From Agrilutibacter niabensis (GTDB lineage Bacteria; Pseudomonadota; Gammaproteobacteria; Xanthomonadales; Xanthomonadaceae), in assembly GCF_042657165.1 (NCBI RefSeq), contig NZ_JBHSNJ010000012.1, forward strand, positions 1,240,001 through 1,304,000: 64,000 nucleotides of DNA, read 5' to 3'. Position numbers and translations under genes: made by a program. The notes beneath the pieces were generated by a model. That model was not told the origin of the DNA, ran no database searches, and saw only the letters and a list, made by a program, of their open reading frames with translations. Positions 29,908 through 38,311 of the stretch are shown here, one piece after another. Each line of letters begins with the position of its first letter. Positions within the stretch are counted from its first letter, which is position 1.

Positions 29908-31182
29908 ATGGCACGACAGAAAGCCAAGCAGCCCGCCCGTACGCGCGCCGCGAGCAAGAACGCGGAATGGCCCATCGAAGTGGATGCCACTGCCCGGCCC
30001 CCGCTTGGCATGCCGCCGGCGCAGTTCCTGCGCGACTACTGGCAGAAGAAGCCGCTGCTGATACGCAACGCCTTCCCGGATTTCGAATCACCGATCCAAC
30101 CCGAAGACCTTGCCGGCCTGGCCTGCGAGGAGGGCACGCTGTCGCGGATCGTCGCCCACGACCGCTCGCGTGACGCCTGGCTGCTACGCCACGGCCCCTT
30201 CGACGAAGGCATGTTTCCCGACATGCCGCACCACGACTGGACCTTGCTGGTGCAGGACGTGGACAAGTGGGACAGCGATATCGCCGCGTTGCTCGACGCC
30301 TTCGACTTCCTGCCGCGCTGGCGCATCGACGACGTCATGGTGTCGTTCGCGGCACCAGGCGGCTCGGTCGGCGCGCACGTGGACCAGTACGACGTGTTCC
30401 TGCTGCAGGCACTCGGGCATCGGCGCTGGCAGGTCGATGCCAGCCTGGCGCTGAAGGGCGTGGCCCCGTCCACCGAGTTCCGCAACGACGTCGAGCTCAA
30501 GCTGCTGCGCGAGTTCCATCCCACCCACGAATGGCTGCTCCGCCCCGGCGACATGCTGTACCTGCCGCCGGGCGTGCCGCACCACGGCGTGGCCGAAGAC
30601 GCCTGCCTGACCTTCTCGGTCGGCATGCGCGCACCCAGTGCGGCCGAACTGCTGGGCGACTTCGTCGACACGCTGGCGGCTGATGCCGACGAGAGCCTGC
30701 GCTATCGCGATCCGGACTTGTCCCCCGCAACCGATCCCGCGCAGATCGACGATGACGCCATGCGCCGCGCGATCGAGGCCCTCAACGTTCTTCGCATGAA
30801 CGACCCGGAGCGCCTCGGCGACTGGTTCGGCCGCTTCATAACGCTCTACCGCAACGCCGGCGAAGTCATGGCCGCACCCGCCACGCGCTCGCGGATCGAA
30901 GTCGAGTGGGACCTGCAGCATGGCGCGATGCTGGTCCGTCACCCCTATTCGCGCATGGCATGGCGCAAGGCCGGGCGCGGCGCGAAGCTCTACGTCAACG
31001 GGCAGGACTACGACTTGCCGGTTCGCGACGCCAAATCCGTTGCCAATGGCAAGGGGATCGATGGCGCTACCTATGCGGCGCTCTCCGAGGCGGGGCGCGA
31101 TCGCGTCCACGAACTGCTGCTGTCCGGCCACTACAGCCTGGCCGTCGACGGCGATGAAGACGGGACCGGGGAAGAAGAATGA
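29908..31182 (+). CDS. roxA: JmjC/cupin-type ribosomal oxygenase, RoxA/YcfD-like
   Basis: The ATG at 29908 gives 424 residues; an earlier in-frame ATG at 29857 overlaps the VOC gene. Family marks are PAQFLRDYWQKKPLLIRNAF, the iron-binding HxD in VGAHVDQYDVFLLQALGHRRW, and the distal His in YLPPGVPHHGVAEDACLTFS. RoxA enzymes are Fe(II)/2-oxoglutarate dioxygenases that hydroxylate an arginine of ribosomal protein uL16. A basic N-terminal extension (RQKAKQPARTRAASKN) precedes the domain. The stop overlaps the next ATG (ATGA), coupling it to a GNAT protein. Exact target is from family knowledge. Confidence 0.88.
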   Translation: MARQKAKQPARTRAASKNAEWPIEVDATARPPLGMPPAQFLRDYWQKKPLLIRNAFPDFESPIQPEDLAGLACEEGTLSRIVAHDRSRDAWLLRHGPFDEGMFPDMPHHDWTLLVQDVDKWDSDIAALLDAFDFLPRWRIDDVMVSFAAPGGSVGAHVDQYDVFLLQALGHRRWQVDASLALKGVAPSTEFRNDVELKLLREFHPTHEWLLRPGDMLYLPPGVPHHGVAEDACLTFSVGMRAPSAAELLGDFVDTLAADADESLRYRDPDLSPATDPAQIDDDAMRRAIEALNVLRMNDPERLGDWFGRFITLYRNAGEVMAAPATRSRIEVEWDLQHGAMLVRHPYSRMAWRKAGRGAKLYVNGQDYDLPVRDAKSVANGKGIDGATYAALSEAGRDRVHELLLSGHYSLAVDGDEDGTGEEE

Positions 31183-32096
31183 GTGCAGTCACTGCTGCGG
31201 GCCCGGCCTTCGCGGTCGAGCATGTCGACTACGAAGCCAACCTGCCCCAACTGCGTGCGGTGCGTGAGGCCGTGTTCGTGCAGGAGCAAGGCGTACCGCT
31301 GGAACTGGAATGGGATGACCTCGACCCGCAATGCCACCACGTCATCGCCCGCGACGCCCTTGGGCAGCCCATTGGCACCGGCCGGCTGACCCCCGGACGC
31401 AAGATCGGCCGCATGGCGGTGCTCCCAGACTGGCGCGGGCGCGGCGTCGGCGATGCGCTGCTGCTGGCACTGATCGACAAGGCGCGCGAGTTGGGCTGGC
31501 ATGACCTGTCCCTGCATGCGCAGGTGTCGGCCACCGGCTTCTATGCCCGCCATGGATTCCTGCCGTATGGCGAACGCTTCGTCGAAGCCGGGATCGACCA
31601 CCAGTCGATGCGGCGGCTGCTCGATACAGCGAACCCGGTGGAGACCCACGACGCCGCCATCGCCGCGTTGCTGGGTGTCATTGGCACCGCACGCCGCGAG
31701 CTGTGGATCTACAGCCGTGAACTCGACCCCGGCCTGTTCGACCATCCCGTGGTGCTGGCCGCACTGCGCCGGTTCGGCACCCAGCACGGCGTCGCCCACA
31801 TCCTGCTCCAGGATGCACTGGCTCCCCAGGCGGCGCACGCACCCCTGATCGGGCTGTCACAACGGCTGCCGAGCTCGTTCCTGTTCCGCGTGATCGAGGA
31901 ACCGGTCGACCGCGCCTACGCTTCGGCCTTCGTAGCCAACGATCGCGGCGGCTGGTATTTCCGGACACTGGGCCATCGCGACGAGGGCGAGACCCGTATT
32001 GACCAACCGGCCCGGGCGCGGCAGCTGCAGGCAGTCTTCGAGCCGGTCTGGGAACGGGCACGCCCCTGCAGCGAGTACCGGACGCTCGGGATCTGA
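31179..32096 (+). CDS. GNAT N-acetyltransferase with C-terminal PLD-like domain
   Basis: The 305-residue protein has a GNAT domain over residues about 12-150 (VREAVFVQEQGVPLELEWDD, acetyl-CoA loop VLPDWRGRGVGDALLLALID, ATGFYARHGFLPYGERFVEA). A second domain of about 150 residues starts at ARRELWIYSRELDPGLFDHP. It resembles an inactive phospholipase D-like fold (no HKD motif) and ends WERARPCSEYRTLG. The translational overlap with the RoxA-like gene suggests a linked role, perhaps in modification of a translation component, but no substrate can be named. Confidence 0.85.
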   Translation: MSAVTAAGPAFAVEHVDYEANLPQLRAVREAVFVQEQGVPLELEWDDLDPQCHHVIARDALGQPIGTGRLTPGRKIGRMAVLPDWRGRGVGDALLLALIDKARELGWHDLSLHAQVSATGFYARHGFLPYGERFVEAGIDHQSMRRLLDTANPVETHDAAIAALLGVIGTARRELWIYSRELDPGLFDHPVVLAALRRFGTQHGVAHILLQDALAPQAAHAPLIGLSQRLPSSFLFRVIEEPVDRAYASAFVANDRGGWYFRTLGHRDEGETRIDQPARARQLQAVFEPVWERARPCSEYRTLGI

Positions 32097-32284
32097 AACC
32101 CGGCTTCGGGCGGTTTCGTTCCAACGGTTTGTCCAGCCTGTGGCCCCATGCTCAGGAGGCCCGGGGCATCGGCGCCCTTGCGCAAAAACACGGGATTTCC
32201 CCGTCTGCATGCGCAAGACGCTTGGTTGCGGCAATCGCGCTTGTGGCTGCTCCCAGGCCGCCGCACCTGACAATGAGGGTGCCT

Positions 32285-32329
32285 GGAGCCAAACTCATGA
32301 TGCAGCGCGACATTGGCTCCGGCTATAAT
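32285..32329 (+). promoter_or_regulatory. Probable promoter of the sucA-sucB-lpdA operon with flanking dyad
   Basis: A perfect -10 element TATAAT lies at 32324-32329. The -35 region is poor (TGCAGC at 32301-32306 with 17-bp spacing). GGAGCCA (32285-32291) and its exact complement TGGCTCC (32314-32320) flank that region, separated by 22 bp and ending 3 bp before the -10. A weak -35 bracketed by a dyad suggests an activator or repressor site. The remaining non-coding bases 32097-32284 show only short GC dyads. Confidence 0.6.
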
Positions 32330-32433
32330 TTTGGCCCTTTCGCGTCACCTTCAATCAGACGCACCGACGACCGCCCGGAAAGTCCGTCGGATCAACCGCT
32401 TGCCCATCCAACTTGGATCTTCCCGACATCATC

Positions 32434-35268
32434 GTGGACAGTCTTCTCAAGCAGTTTGCCCAGTCGTCGCAGCTCGGCGCCAACGCCGCCTTCATCGAAG
32501 ACCTGTACGAGCAGTACCTGGTCGATCCCGAGAGCGTCGGGGCGAAATGGAAGACCTATTTCGACGGCCTGAAGGGCCGCGAAGCCGGTGATGTCCCCCA
32601 CTCCGCGGTCATCGACCAGATCGCCGTCGCCGGCAAGCTGGCCGCCGCAGGCAGGCTGGCGACCGCCGCCACGGGCACGGGCGACGAACGCGAGCGCTCC
32701 GTCGGCAAGCTGATCACCGCCTACCGTTCGCGCGGCCACCTCGCAGCGAACCTCGACCCGCTGGGCATGATGCTCAAGCCCGAGGCTCCGGACCTCAACA
32801 TCGGCTTCCACCATCTGTCCGAGAGCGACCTCTCGGCGGAATTCAGCACCGGTGGCGTGGGTGGCAAGGACCGCATGAAGCTTGGCGACCTCGTCGCCCT
32901 GCTCAACGCCACCTATACCGGTTCGATCGGTGCGGAGTTCATGCACATCGCCGACGTCGAACAGCGTCGCTGGATGCAGGAGCGCCTGGAATCGGCCGCC
33001 GGCAAGTACGGGCGTACCGCCGACGACAAGAAGCGCATCCTCGAGCGCCTGACCGCCGCCGATGGCCTGGAGCGTTACCTGGGCACCAAGTACGTCGGCC
33101 AGAAACGCTTCTCGCTCGAAGGCGGCGACGCGCTGATTCCGCTGATGGACACCACCGTCCGCCGCGCCGGCCTGCAGGGCGCCAAGGACGTGATCGTCGG
33201 CATGGCCCACCGCGGCCGCCTCAACGTGCTGGTCAACACGCTCGGCAAGCCGCCGCGCCAGCTGTTCGACGAGTTCGAGGGCAAGTTCGAGCACGTCCAC
33301 AACGACCTCGCCCACCAGGGCGACGTGAAGTACCACATGGGCTTCTCCGCCGACGTCGCCACCCCCGGCGGCCCGGTGCACCTGGCGCTCGCGTTCAATC
33401 CCTCGCACCTGGAAATCGTCGACCCGGTGGTCGTCGGCTCCGTGCGCTCGCGCCAGACCCGCCGCGGCGACAAGGGCCGCGAGCAGGTGATTCCGATCCT
33501 GATCCACGGCGACGCCGCGTTCGCGGGCCAAGGCGTGGTAATGGAGCTCTTCCAGATGTCGCAGGCCCGCGGCTTCCAGGTCGGCGGCACGATCCACATC
33601 GTCATCAACAACCAGGTCGGCTTCACCACCAGCGAACGCCAGGACGCACGTTCGACGCTTTACTGCACCGACGTGGCGAAGATGGTCGCCGCGCCGATCC
33701 TGCACGTGAACGGCGACGATCCGGAAGCCGTGGTGTTCTGCGCCGAACTCGCGCTGGACTACCGTAGCCGCTTCGGCCGCGACGTCGTCATCGACCTCGT
33801 CTGCTACCGCCGCCATGGCCACAACGAAGCCGACGAACCGGCGGCCACCCAGCCGCTGATGTACCAGGTGATCCGCAAGCACAAGACCCCGCGCGACCTG
33901 TACGCCACGCAGTTGGTGGGCGAAGGCGTGATCACCGAAGCCGACGCGCAGGCGCTGGTCGATGGTCTCCGCCAGAAGCTCGACGACGGCGTGGTCACCA
34001 CCGAACTCGTCGCGGTCAAGCCGGACGAGTTCGCGATCAACTGGACGCCCTGGCTCACCGGCAAGCTCAGCGACAAGGTCGACACGACGTTCGACGGCAA
34101 GAAGCTGAAGAAGCTCGCCGACACCATCAACGACGTACCGGCCGAGATCAAGCTGCACCCGCGCGTCGCCAAGATCTACGAGGACCGCCGCAAGATGGCG
34201 GCCGGCGAACTGCCGGGCGACTGGGGCTTCGCCGAGAACCTCGCCTACGCGACGCTGCTCGACGAAGGCTACAAGCTGCGCCTGGTCGGCCAGGACTGCG
34301 GCCGCGGCACGTTCTTCCATCGCCACGCGATCCTGCACGAGCAGACCACGGACGAATACGTGCTGCCGCTGCGCCGCCTGGTCAAGAACCCTTCCGACGT
34401 CACCATCATCGACTCGCTGCTCAGCGAGGAAGCGGTGATGGCGTTCGAATACGGCTACGCCACCGCCGATCCCATGACCCTGGACATCTGGGAAGCGCAG
34501 TTCGGCGACTTCGCCAACGGCGCGCAGGTGGTGATCGACCAGTTCCTGTCGTCGGGCGAAGCCAAATGGGGCCGCCTGTGCGGTCTCGCGCTGTTCCTGC
34601 CGCATGGTTACGAAGGCCAGGGCCCCGAACATTCCTCGGCGCGCCTGGAGCGCTTCCTGCAGTTGTGCGCGCTGGAGAACATGATCGTCTGCACGCCGAC
34701 CACCCCGGCCCAGGCGTACCACATGATCCGCCGCCAGATGCGCATGACCACGCGCAAGCCGCTGGTGGTGATGACGCCGAAGTCGCTGCTGCGCCACAAG
34801 CTCGCAGTGTCCTCGCTGGACGAACTGGCCAAGGGCGAATTCCAGACGCTCATTCCCGACAAGTCCGCCGATGCCAAGAAGGTCAAGCGCGTCGTGGTCT
34901 GCGGCGGCAAGGTCTACTACGACCTGGTCGAGGAAGCGCAGAAGCAGAAGCTCGACAACGTCGCCATCGTCCGCGTGGAACAGCTCTACCCGTTCCCGCG
35001 CCCCGAACTGGCCGCCGAACTGAAGCGCTTCAGCGCCGCCACCGACGTGGTCTGGTGCCAGGAAGAGCCGCAGAACCAGGGCGCGTGGTACCAGATCCGC
35101 CATCACTTGGCCGCGAGCCTCACTTCGAAGCAGGCGCTGCACTATGCGGGTCGCGCGCGTTCGCCTTCGCCGGCGGCCGGACATTTCTCCGATCACGTCA
35201 TCGAACAGGCCGCGCTGGTCGCCGATGCCCTGGTTAATCCGCTGCGCGGCGAAAGCAGCGTGGAATAA
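32434..35268 (+). CDS. sucA: 2-oxoglutarate dehydrogenase E1
   Basis: I chose the GTG at 32434, which gives 944 residues beginning with the SucA-like DSLLKQFAQSSQLGANAAF; an in-frame TTG at 32413 would add seven residues. No strong ribosome site marks either. Core blocks are VGMAHRGRLNVLVNTLGKPP, the thiamine diphosphate region GDAAFAGQGVVMELFQMSQA with IHIVINNQVGFTTS, LVCYRRHGHNEADEPAATQP, and SRHAILHEQ-type FFHRHAILHEQTTDE. It decarboxylates 2-oxoglutarate and loads succinyl onto SucB. E. coli SucA is 933 residues. Confidence 0.95.
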   Translation: MDSLLKQFAQSSQLGANAAFIEDLYEQYLVDPESVGAKWKTYFDGLKGREAGDVPHSAVIDQIAVAGKLAAAGRLATAATGTGDERERSVGKLITAYRSRGHLAANLDPLGMMLKPEAPDLNIGFHHLSESDLSAEFSTGGVGGKDRMKLGDLVALLNATYTGSIGAEFMHIADVEQRRWMQERLESAAGKYGRTADDKKRILERLTAADGLERYLGTKYVGQKRFSLEGGDALIPLMDTTVRRAGLQGAKDVIVGMAHRGRLNVLVNTLGKPPRQLFDEFEGKFEHVHNDLAHQGDVKYHMGFSADVATPGGPVHLALAFNPSHLEIVDPVVVGSVRSRQTRRGDKGREQVIPILIHGDAAFAGQGVVMELFQMSQARGFQVGGTIHIVINNQVGFTTSERQDARSTLYCTDVAKMVAAPILHVNGDDPEAVVFCAELALDYRSRFGRDVVIDLVCYRRHGHNEADEPAATQPLMYQVIRKHKTPRDLYATQLVGEGVITEADAQALVDGLRQKLDDGVVTTELVAVKPDEFAINWTPWLTGKLSDKVDTTFDGKKLKKLADTINDVPAEIKLHPRVAKIYEDRRKMAAGELPGDWGFAENLAYATLLDEGYKLRLVGQDCGRGTFFHRHAILHEQTTDEYVLPLRRLVKNPSDVTIIDSLLSEEAVMAFEYGYATADPMTLDIWEAQFGDFANGAQVVIDQFLSSGEAKWGRLCGLALFLPHGYEGQGPEHSSARLERFLQLCALENMIVCTPTTPAQAYHMIRRQMRMTTRKPLVVMTPKSLLRHKLAVSSLDELAKGEFQTLIPDKSADAKKVKRVVVCGGKVYYDLVEEAQKQKLDNVAIVRVEQLYPFPRPELAAELKRFSAATDVVWCQEEPQNQGAWYQIRHHLAASLTSKQALHYAGRARSPSPAAGHFSDHVIEQAALVADALVNPLRGESSVE

Positions 35269-35277
35269 GCATTTGCC

Positions 35278-35304
35278 GTCATCCCGAGCGTAGCGAGGGA
35301 TGGC
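35278..35304. repeat. REP-like dispersed repeat between sucA and sucB
   Basis: The sequence GTCATCCCGAGCGTAGCGAG followed by GGATGGC contains the dyad CATCCC/GGGATG with an internal GAGCG-TAG-CGA core. This kind of unit recurs between genes in many GC-rich bacterial genomes. It sits in the 121-bp sucA-sucB gap, 9 bp after the sucA stop. Confidence 0.55.
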
Positions 35305-35389
35305 GTCAAGAACAGATTGACCGGCTTCGCCGTTATTGAAGCGCTTCCACGTTGTCCGGAACGACATTTTCTTTCTTAAGGACTCATCC

Positions 35390-36613
35390 ATGAGCACCGA
35401 AATCAAAGTCCCCGTCCTGCCCGAGTCGGTCTCCGACGCCACCATCGCCACCTGGCACAAGAAGGTCGGCGACGCGGTTAAGCGCGACGAGAACCTGGTC
35501 GACCTGGAAACCGACAAGGTCGTGCTGGAAGTGCCCTCGCCCGTCGACGGCGTGCTCAAGGAAATCAAGTTCGCCGAAGGCACCACGGTCAACAGCCAGC
35601 AGATCATCGGCATCGTTGAAGCCGGCGCCGCCGCCGCGGCACCCGCTCCGGCCGAGCAGCAGGCAGCCCAGCCGGCCGCCGGCGCCGAAGAGGTCCAGCC
35701 CAAGGCTGCAGCCGCACAGGCCAAGGCCGCCGCGCCGGCCAGCACCAGCCCGGCTCCGGTCGGTGGCGAACTGCCGCCGGGTGCGCGTTTCACCGCGGCC
35801 ACGACCGGCGTCGATCCGTCGCAGGTCGAAGGCACCGGCCGCCGCGGCATGGTCACCAAGGAAGACATCGTCAACTACGCCAGCGGCAAGACCGCCGGCG
35901 TGGGCGGCGGTGCGCGTCCGGAAGAGCGCGTGCCGATGACCCGCATGCGCGCCCGCATCGCCGAGCGCCTGATGCAGTCGAAGAACTCGATCGCCATGCT
36001 CACCTCGTTCAACGAAGTGAACCTGGGCAAGGTCATGGCGATGCGCAAGGAGCTGGGCGAGGCCTTCGAGAAGGCCAACGGCATCAAGCTCGGTTTCATG
36101 AGCTTCTTCGCCAAGGCCGCCGCCAATGCGCTGCAGCGCCACCCGGTCGTCAACGCTTCGGTCGATGGCAACGACGTCATCTACCACGGCTACGCCGACA
36201 TCTCGGTTGCGGTGTCGACCGACAAGGGCCTGGTCACGCCGGTCGTGCGCAATGTCGAGCGCCTGTCCTTTGCAGAAGTCGAGTCGCAGATCGCCGGTTT
36301 CGCCAAGAAGGCCCGCGACGGCAAGCTCGGCCTGGAAGACCTGCAGGGCGGCACCTTCACCATCACCAACGGTGGCACCTTCGGTTCGCTGATGTCGACG
36401 CCGATCGTCAACCCGCCGCAGAGCGCCATCCTGGGCATGCATGCGATCAAGGAACGCGCGATCGTCGAGAACGGACAGATCGTCGCCGCGCCGATGATGT
36501 ACATCGCGCTGTCCTACGACCACCGCATCATCGACGGCAAGGACGCGGTGCTGTTCTTGGTCGACATCAAGAACCAGCTCGAGAACCCGCACCGCATGCT
36601 GCTGGGCATGTAA
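35390..36613 (+). CDS. sucB: 2-oxoglutarate dehydrogenase E2, dihydrolipoyl succinyltransferase
   Basis: The ATG at 35390, 6-7 nt after AAGGA, gives 407 residues. The single lipoyl domain carries the lipoylated lysine at K43 in LVDLETDKVVLEVPSPVDG. An Ala/Pro-rich linker follows, then an E1/E3-binding domain (ARFTAATTGVDPSQVEGTGR, MVTKEDIVNYAS). The catalytic domain ends with SYDHRIIDGKDAVLFLVDIK, where His and Asp act. It makes succinyl-CoA from the E1-bound intermediate. Length equals the E. coli protein closely (405). Confidence 0.96.
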   Translation: MSTEIKVPVLPESVSDATIATWHKKVGDAVKRDENLVDLETDKVVLEVPSPVDGVLKEIKFAEGTTVNSQQIIGIVEAGAAAAAPAPAEQQAAQPAAGAEEVQPKAAAAQAKAAAPASTSPAPVGGELPPGARFTAATTGVDPSQVEGTGRRGMVTKEDIVNYASGKTAGVGGGARPEERVPMTRMRARIAERLMQSKNSIAMLTSFNEVNLGKVMAMRKELGEAFEKANGIKLGFMSFFAKAAANALQRHPVVNASVDGNDVIYHGYADISVAVSTDKGLVTPVVRNVERLSFAEVESQIAGFAKKARDGKLGLEDLQGGTFTITNGGTFGSLMSTPIVNPPQSAILGMHAIKERAIVENGQIVAAPMMYIALSYDHRIIDGKDAVLFLVDIKNQLENPHRMLLGM

Positions 36614-36623
36614 TTGCCAGTCC

Positions 36624-36659
36624 TCCCTCTCCCGCTAGCGGGAGAGGGCTGGGGTGAGG
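36624..36659. repeat. Palindromic dispersed repeat between sucB and lpdA
   Basis: A 24-bp dyad CCCTCTCCCGC-TAG-CGGGAGAGGG (36624-36647 overall) continues as CTGGGGTGAGGG. This is the widely seen intergenic repeat of GC-rich proteobacteria. It begins 10 bp after the sucB stop and may stabilise the upstream mRNA. Confidence 0.65.
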
Positions 36660-36735
36660 GCGAGCGATCGATCTCGCCAGCAGCTCCAACAGGACTCGGC
36701 ACGCCCATCGCCATCTGAGCCAATTCCGCTCCGCC

Positions 36736-36780
36736 CCCCTCATCCGGCGCCACGCGCCACCTTCTCCCAAGGGGAGAAGG
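36736..36780. repeat. Second dispersed repeat, different type, before lpdA
   Basis: CCCCTCATCCGGCGCCACGC, then GCCACCTTCTCCCAAGGGGA and GAAGG, form two small hairpins (GGCGC/GCGCC and CTTCTCCC/GGGGAGAAG). It matches the common 'CCTCATCCGGC...GGGGAGAAGG' class of intergenic repeats and ends 17 bp before the lpdA ATG. Confidence 0.6.
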
Positions 36781-36797
36781 AAAAGCAGGAACAGAAC

Positions 36798-38225
36798 ATG
36801 AGCGACCAGCAGAATTTCGACGTAGTCGTCATCGGCGCCGGTCCGGCCGGTTACCACGCCGCCATCCGTGCCGCCCAACTCGGCCTCAAGACCGCGTGCA
36901 TCGACGCCGCGCTCGGCAAGGACGGCAAGCCCGCCCTCGGCGGCACCTGCCTGCGCGTGGGTTGCATTCCCTCGAAGGCGCTGCTCGACAGCTCGCGCCA
37001 GTTCTGGAACCTCGGCCACATCTTCGGCGAGCACGGCATCAGCACGAAGGACGCCAGGATCGACATTCCCACGATGATTGCCCGCAAGGACAAGATCGTG
37101 AAGCAGTTCACCGGCGGCATCGGCATGCTCTTCAAGGCCAACAAGGTCACGCCGTTCTACGGCTTCGGCCAGCTGCAGCCGGGCAACATCGTCAAGGTCA
37201 AGCAGCACGACGGCACGGAAGTCGAACTCAAGGGCACCAACGTCGTCATCGCCGCCGGTTCGGATTCCATCGAACTGCCGTTCGCCAAGTTCGGCGAGCA
37301 CATCGTCGACAACGTCGGCGCGCTCGACTTCGAAGCCGTGCCCAAGCGCCTTGGCGTGATCGGCGCCGGCGTGATCGGCCTGGAGCTTGGCAGCGTGTGG
37401 AACCGCCTGGGCTCGCAGGTCACCGTCCTCGAGGCCCTGCCGAATTTCCTCGCCGCCGCCGACGCCGAAGTGGCCAAGGTGTCCGCGCGCGAGTTCAAGA
37501 AGCAGAACCTCGACATCCGTCTCGGCGCCAAGGTCAGCAAGACCGAGGTCAAGAAGGACGGCGTCCACGTCACCTACACCGACGACAAGGGCGAACAGAC
37601 CATCGTCGTCGACAAGCTGCTGGTGTCCGTGGGCCGTCGCGCCGCGACCAAGGGCCTGCTGGCCGACGGCACCGGCGTGAAGGTCGATGCGCGCGGCATG
37701 ATCGAAGTCGACGAGCACTGCCACACCGGAGTCGATGGCGTGTGGGCCGTGGGCGACTGCGTGCGCGGTCCGATGCTGGCGCACAAGGGCTTCGAGGAAG
37801 GCATCGCAGTGGCCGAACTCATCGCCGGCCTGCCCGGCCACGTCAATCTCGACACGGTTCCGTGGGTGATCTACACCGAGCCGGAAATCGCCTGGGTCGG
37901 CAAGACCGAGGAGCAGCTCAAGGCCGAAGGCATCCCGTACAAGGCCGGCAGCTTCCCGTTCGCCGCCGTCGGCCGCGCCGTGGCGATGGCCGAACCGGCG
38001 GGCTTCGTGAAGGTGCTCGCGCATGCGGAAACCGACCGCGTGCTCGGCATGCACCTGGTCGGCGCCAACGTATCCGAACTGGTTCACGAGGGCGTGCTGA
38101 CGATGGAGTTCAGCGGCTCTGCCGACGACCTCGCGCGTATCTGCCACGCCCACCCGAGCATGTCGGAAGCCGTCCACGACGCGGCAATGGCAGTGCACAA
38201 GCGCTCGATCCACAAGGCCAACTAA
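36798..38225 (+). CDS. lpdA: Dihydrolipoyl dehydrogenase (E3)
   Basis: The ATG at 36798 with AGGA upstream gives 475 residues. The FAD motif is VVIGAGPAGYHAAIRAAQLG, the redox disulfide is in GGTCLRVGCIPSKALL (Arg replaces the usual Asn), the NAD domain has LGVIGAGVIGLELGSVWNRL, and the C-terminal active-site His-Glu is in CHAHPSMSEAVHDA. It reoxidises the lipoyl group of SucB with NAD+. No N-terminal lipoyl domain is present, unlike some pyruvate dehydrogenase-linked forms. It is the last gene of the suc operon, followed by a terminator. Confidence 0.96.
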   Translation: MSDQQNFDVVVIGAGPAGYHAAIRAAQLGLKTACIDAALGKDGKPALGGTCLRVGCIPSKALLDSSRQFWNLGHIFGEHGISTKDARIDIPTMIARKDKIVKQFTGGIGMLFKANKVTPFYGFGQLQPGNIVKVKQHDGTEVELKGTNVVIAAGSDSIELPFAKFGEHIVDNVGALDFEAVPKRLGVIGAGVIGLELGSVWNRLGSQVTVLEALPNFLAAADAEVAKVSAREFKKQNLDIRLGAKVSKTEVKKDGVHVTYTDDKGEQTIVVDKLLVSVGRRAATKGLLADGTGVKVDARGMIEVDEHCHTGVDGVWAVGDCVRGPMLAHKGFEEGIAVAELIAGLPGHVNLDTVPWVIYTEPEIAWVGKTEEQLKAEGIPYKAGSFPFAAVGRAVAMAEPAGFVKVLAHAETDRVLGMHLVGANVSELVHEGVLTMEFSGSADDLARICHAHPSMSEAVHDAAMAVHKRSIHKAN

Positions 38226-38261
38226 GCACGCCGCGCTTCGTTGCGCGGGCTGCGGTAGATT

Positions 38262-38293
38262 GAACGGCGCGCCTCGGTGCGCCGTTCCCTTTT
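38262..38293 (+). terminator. Rho-independent terminator of the suc operon
   Basis: GAACGGCGC (38262-38270) pairs with GCGCCGTTC (38279-38287) around 8 nt and is followed by CCTTTT. It lies 36 bp after the lpdA stop and ends 18 bp before the next ATG. Confidence 0.75.
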
Positions 38294-38311
38294 CAGCCCA
38301 AGGAAGATTGC

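Noticed and set aside
32392..35874. A 1160-codon open frame on the minus strand across sucA and into sucB
   Set aside because: Shadow frame over two well-conserved genes; it crosses their boundary and shows no domain.
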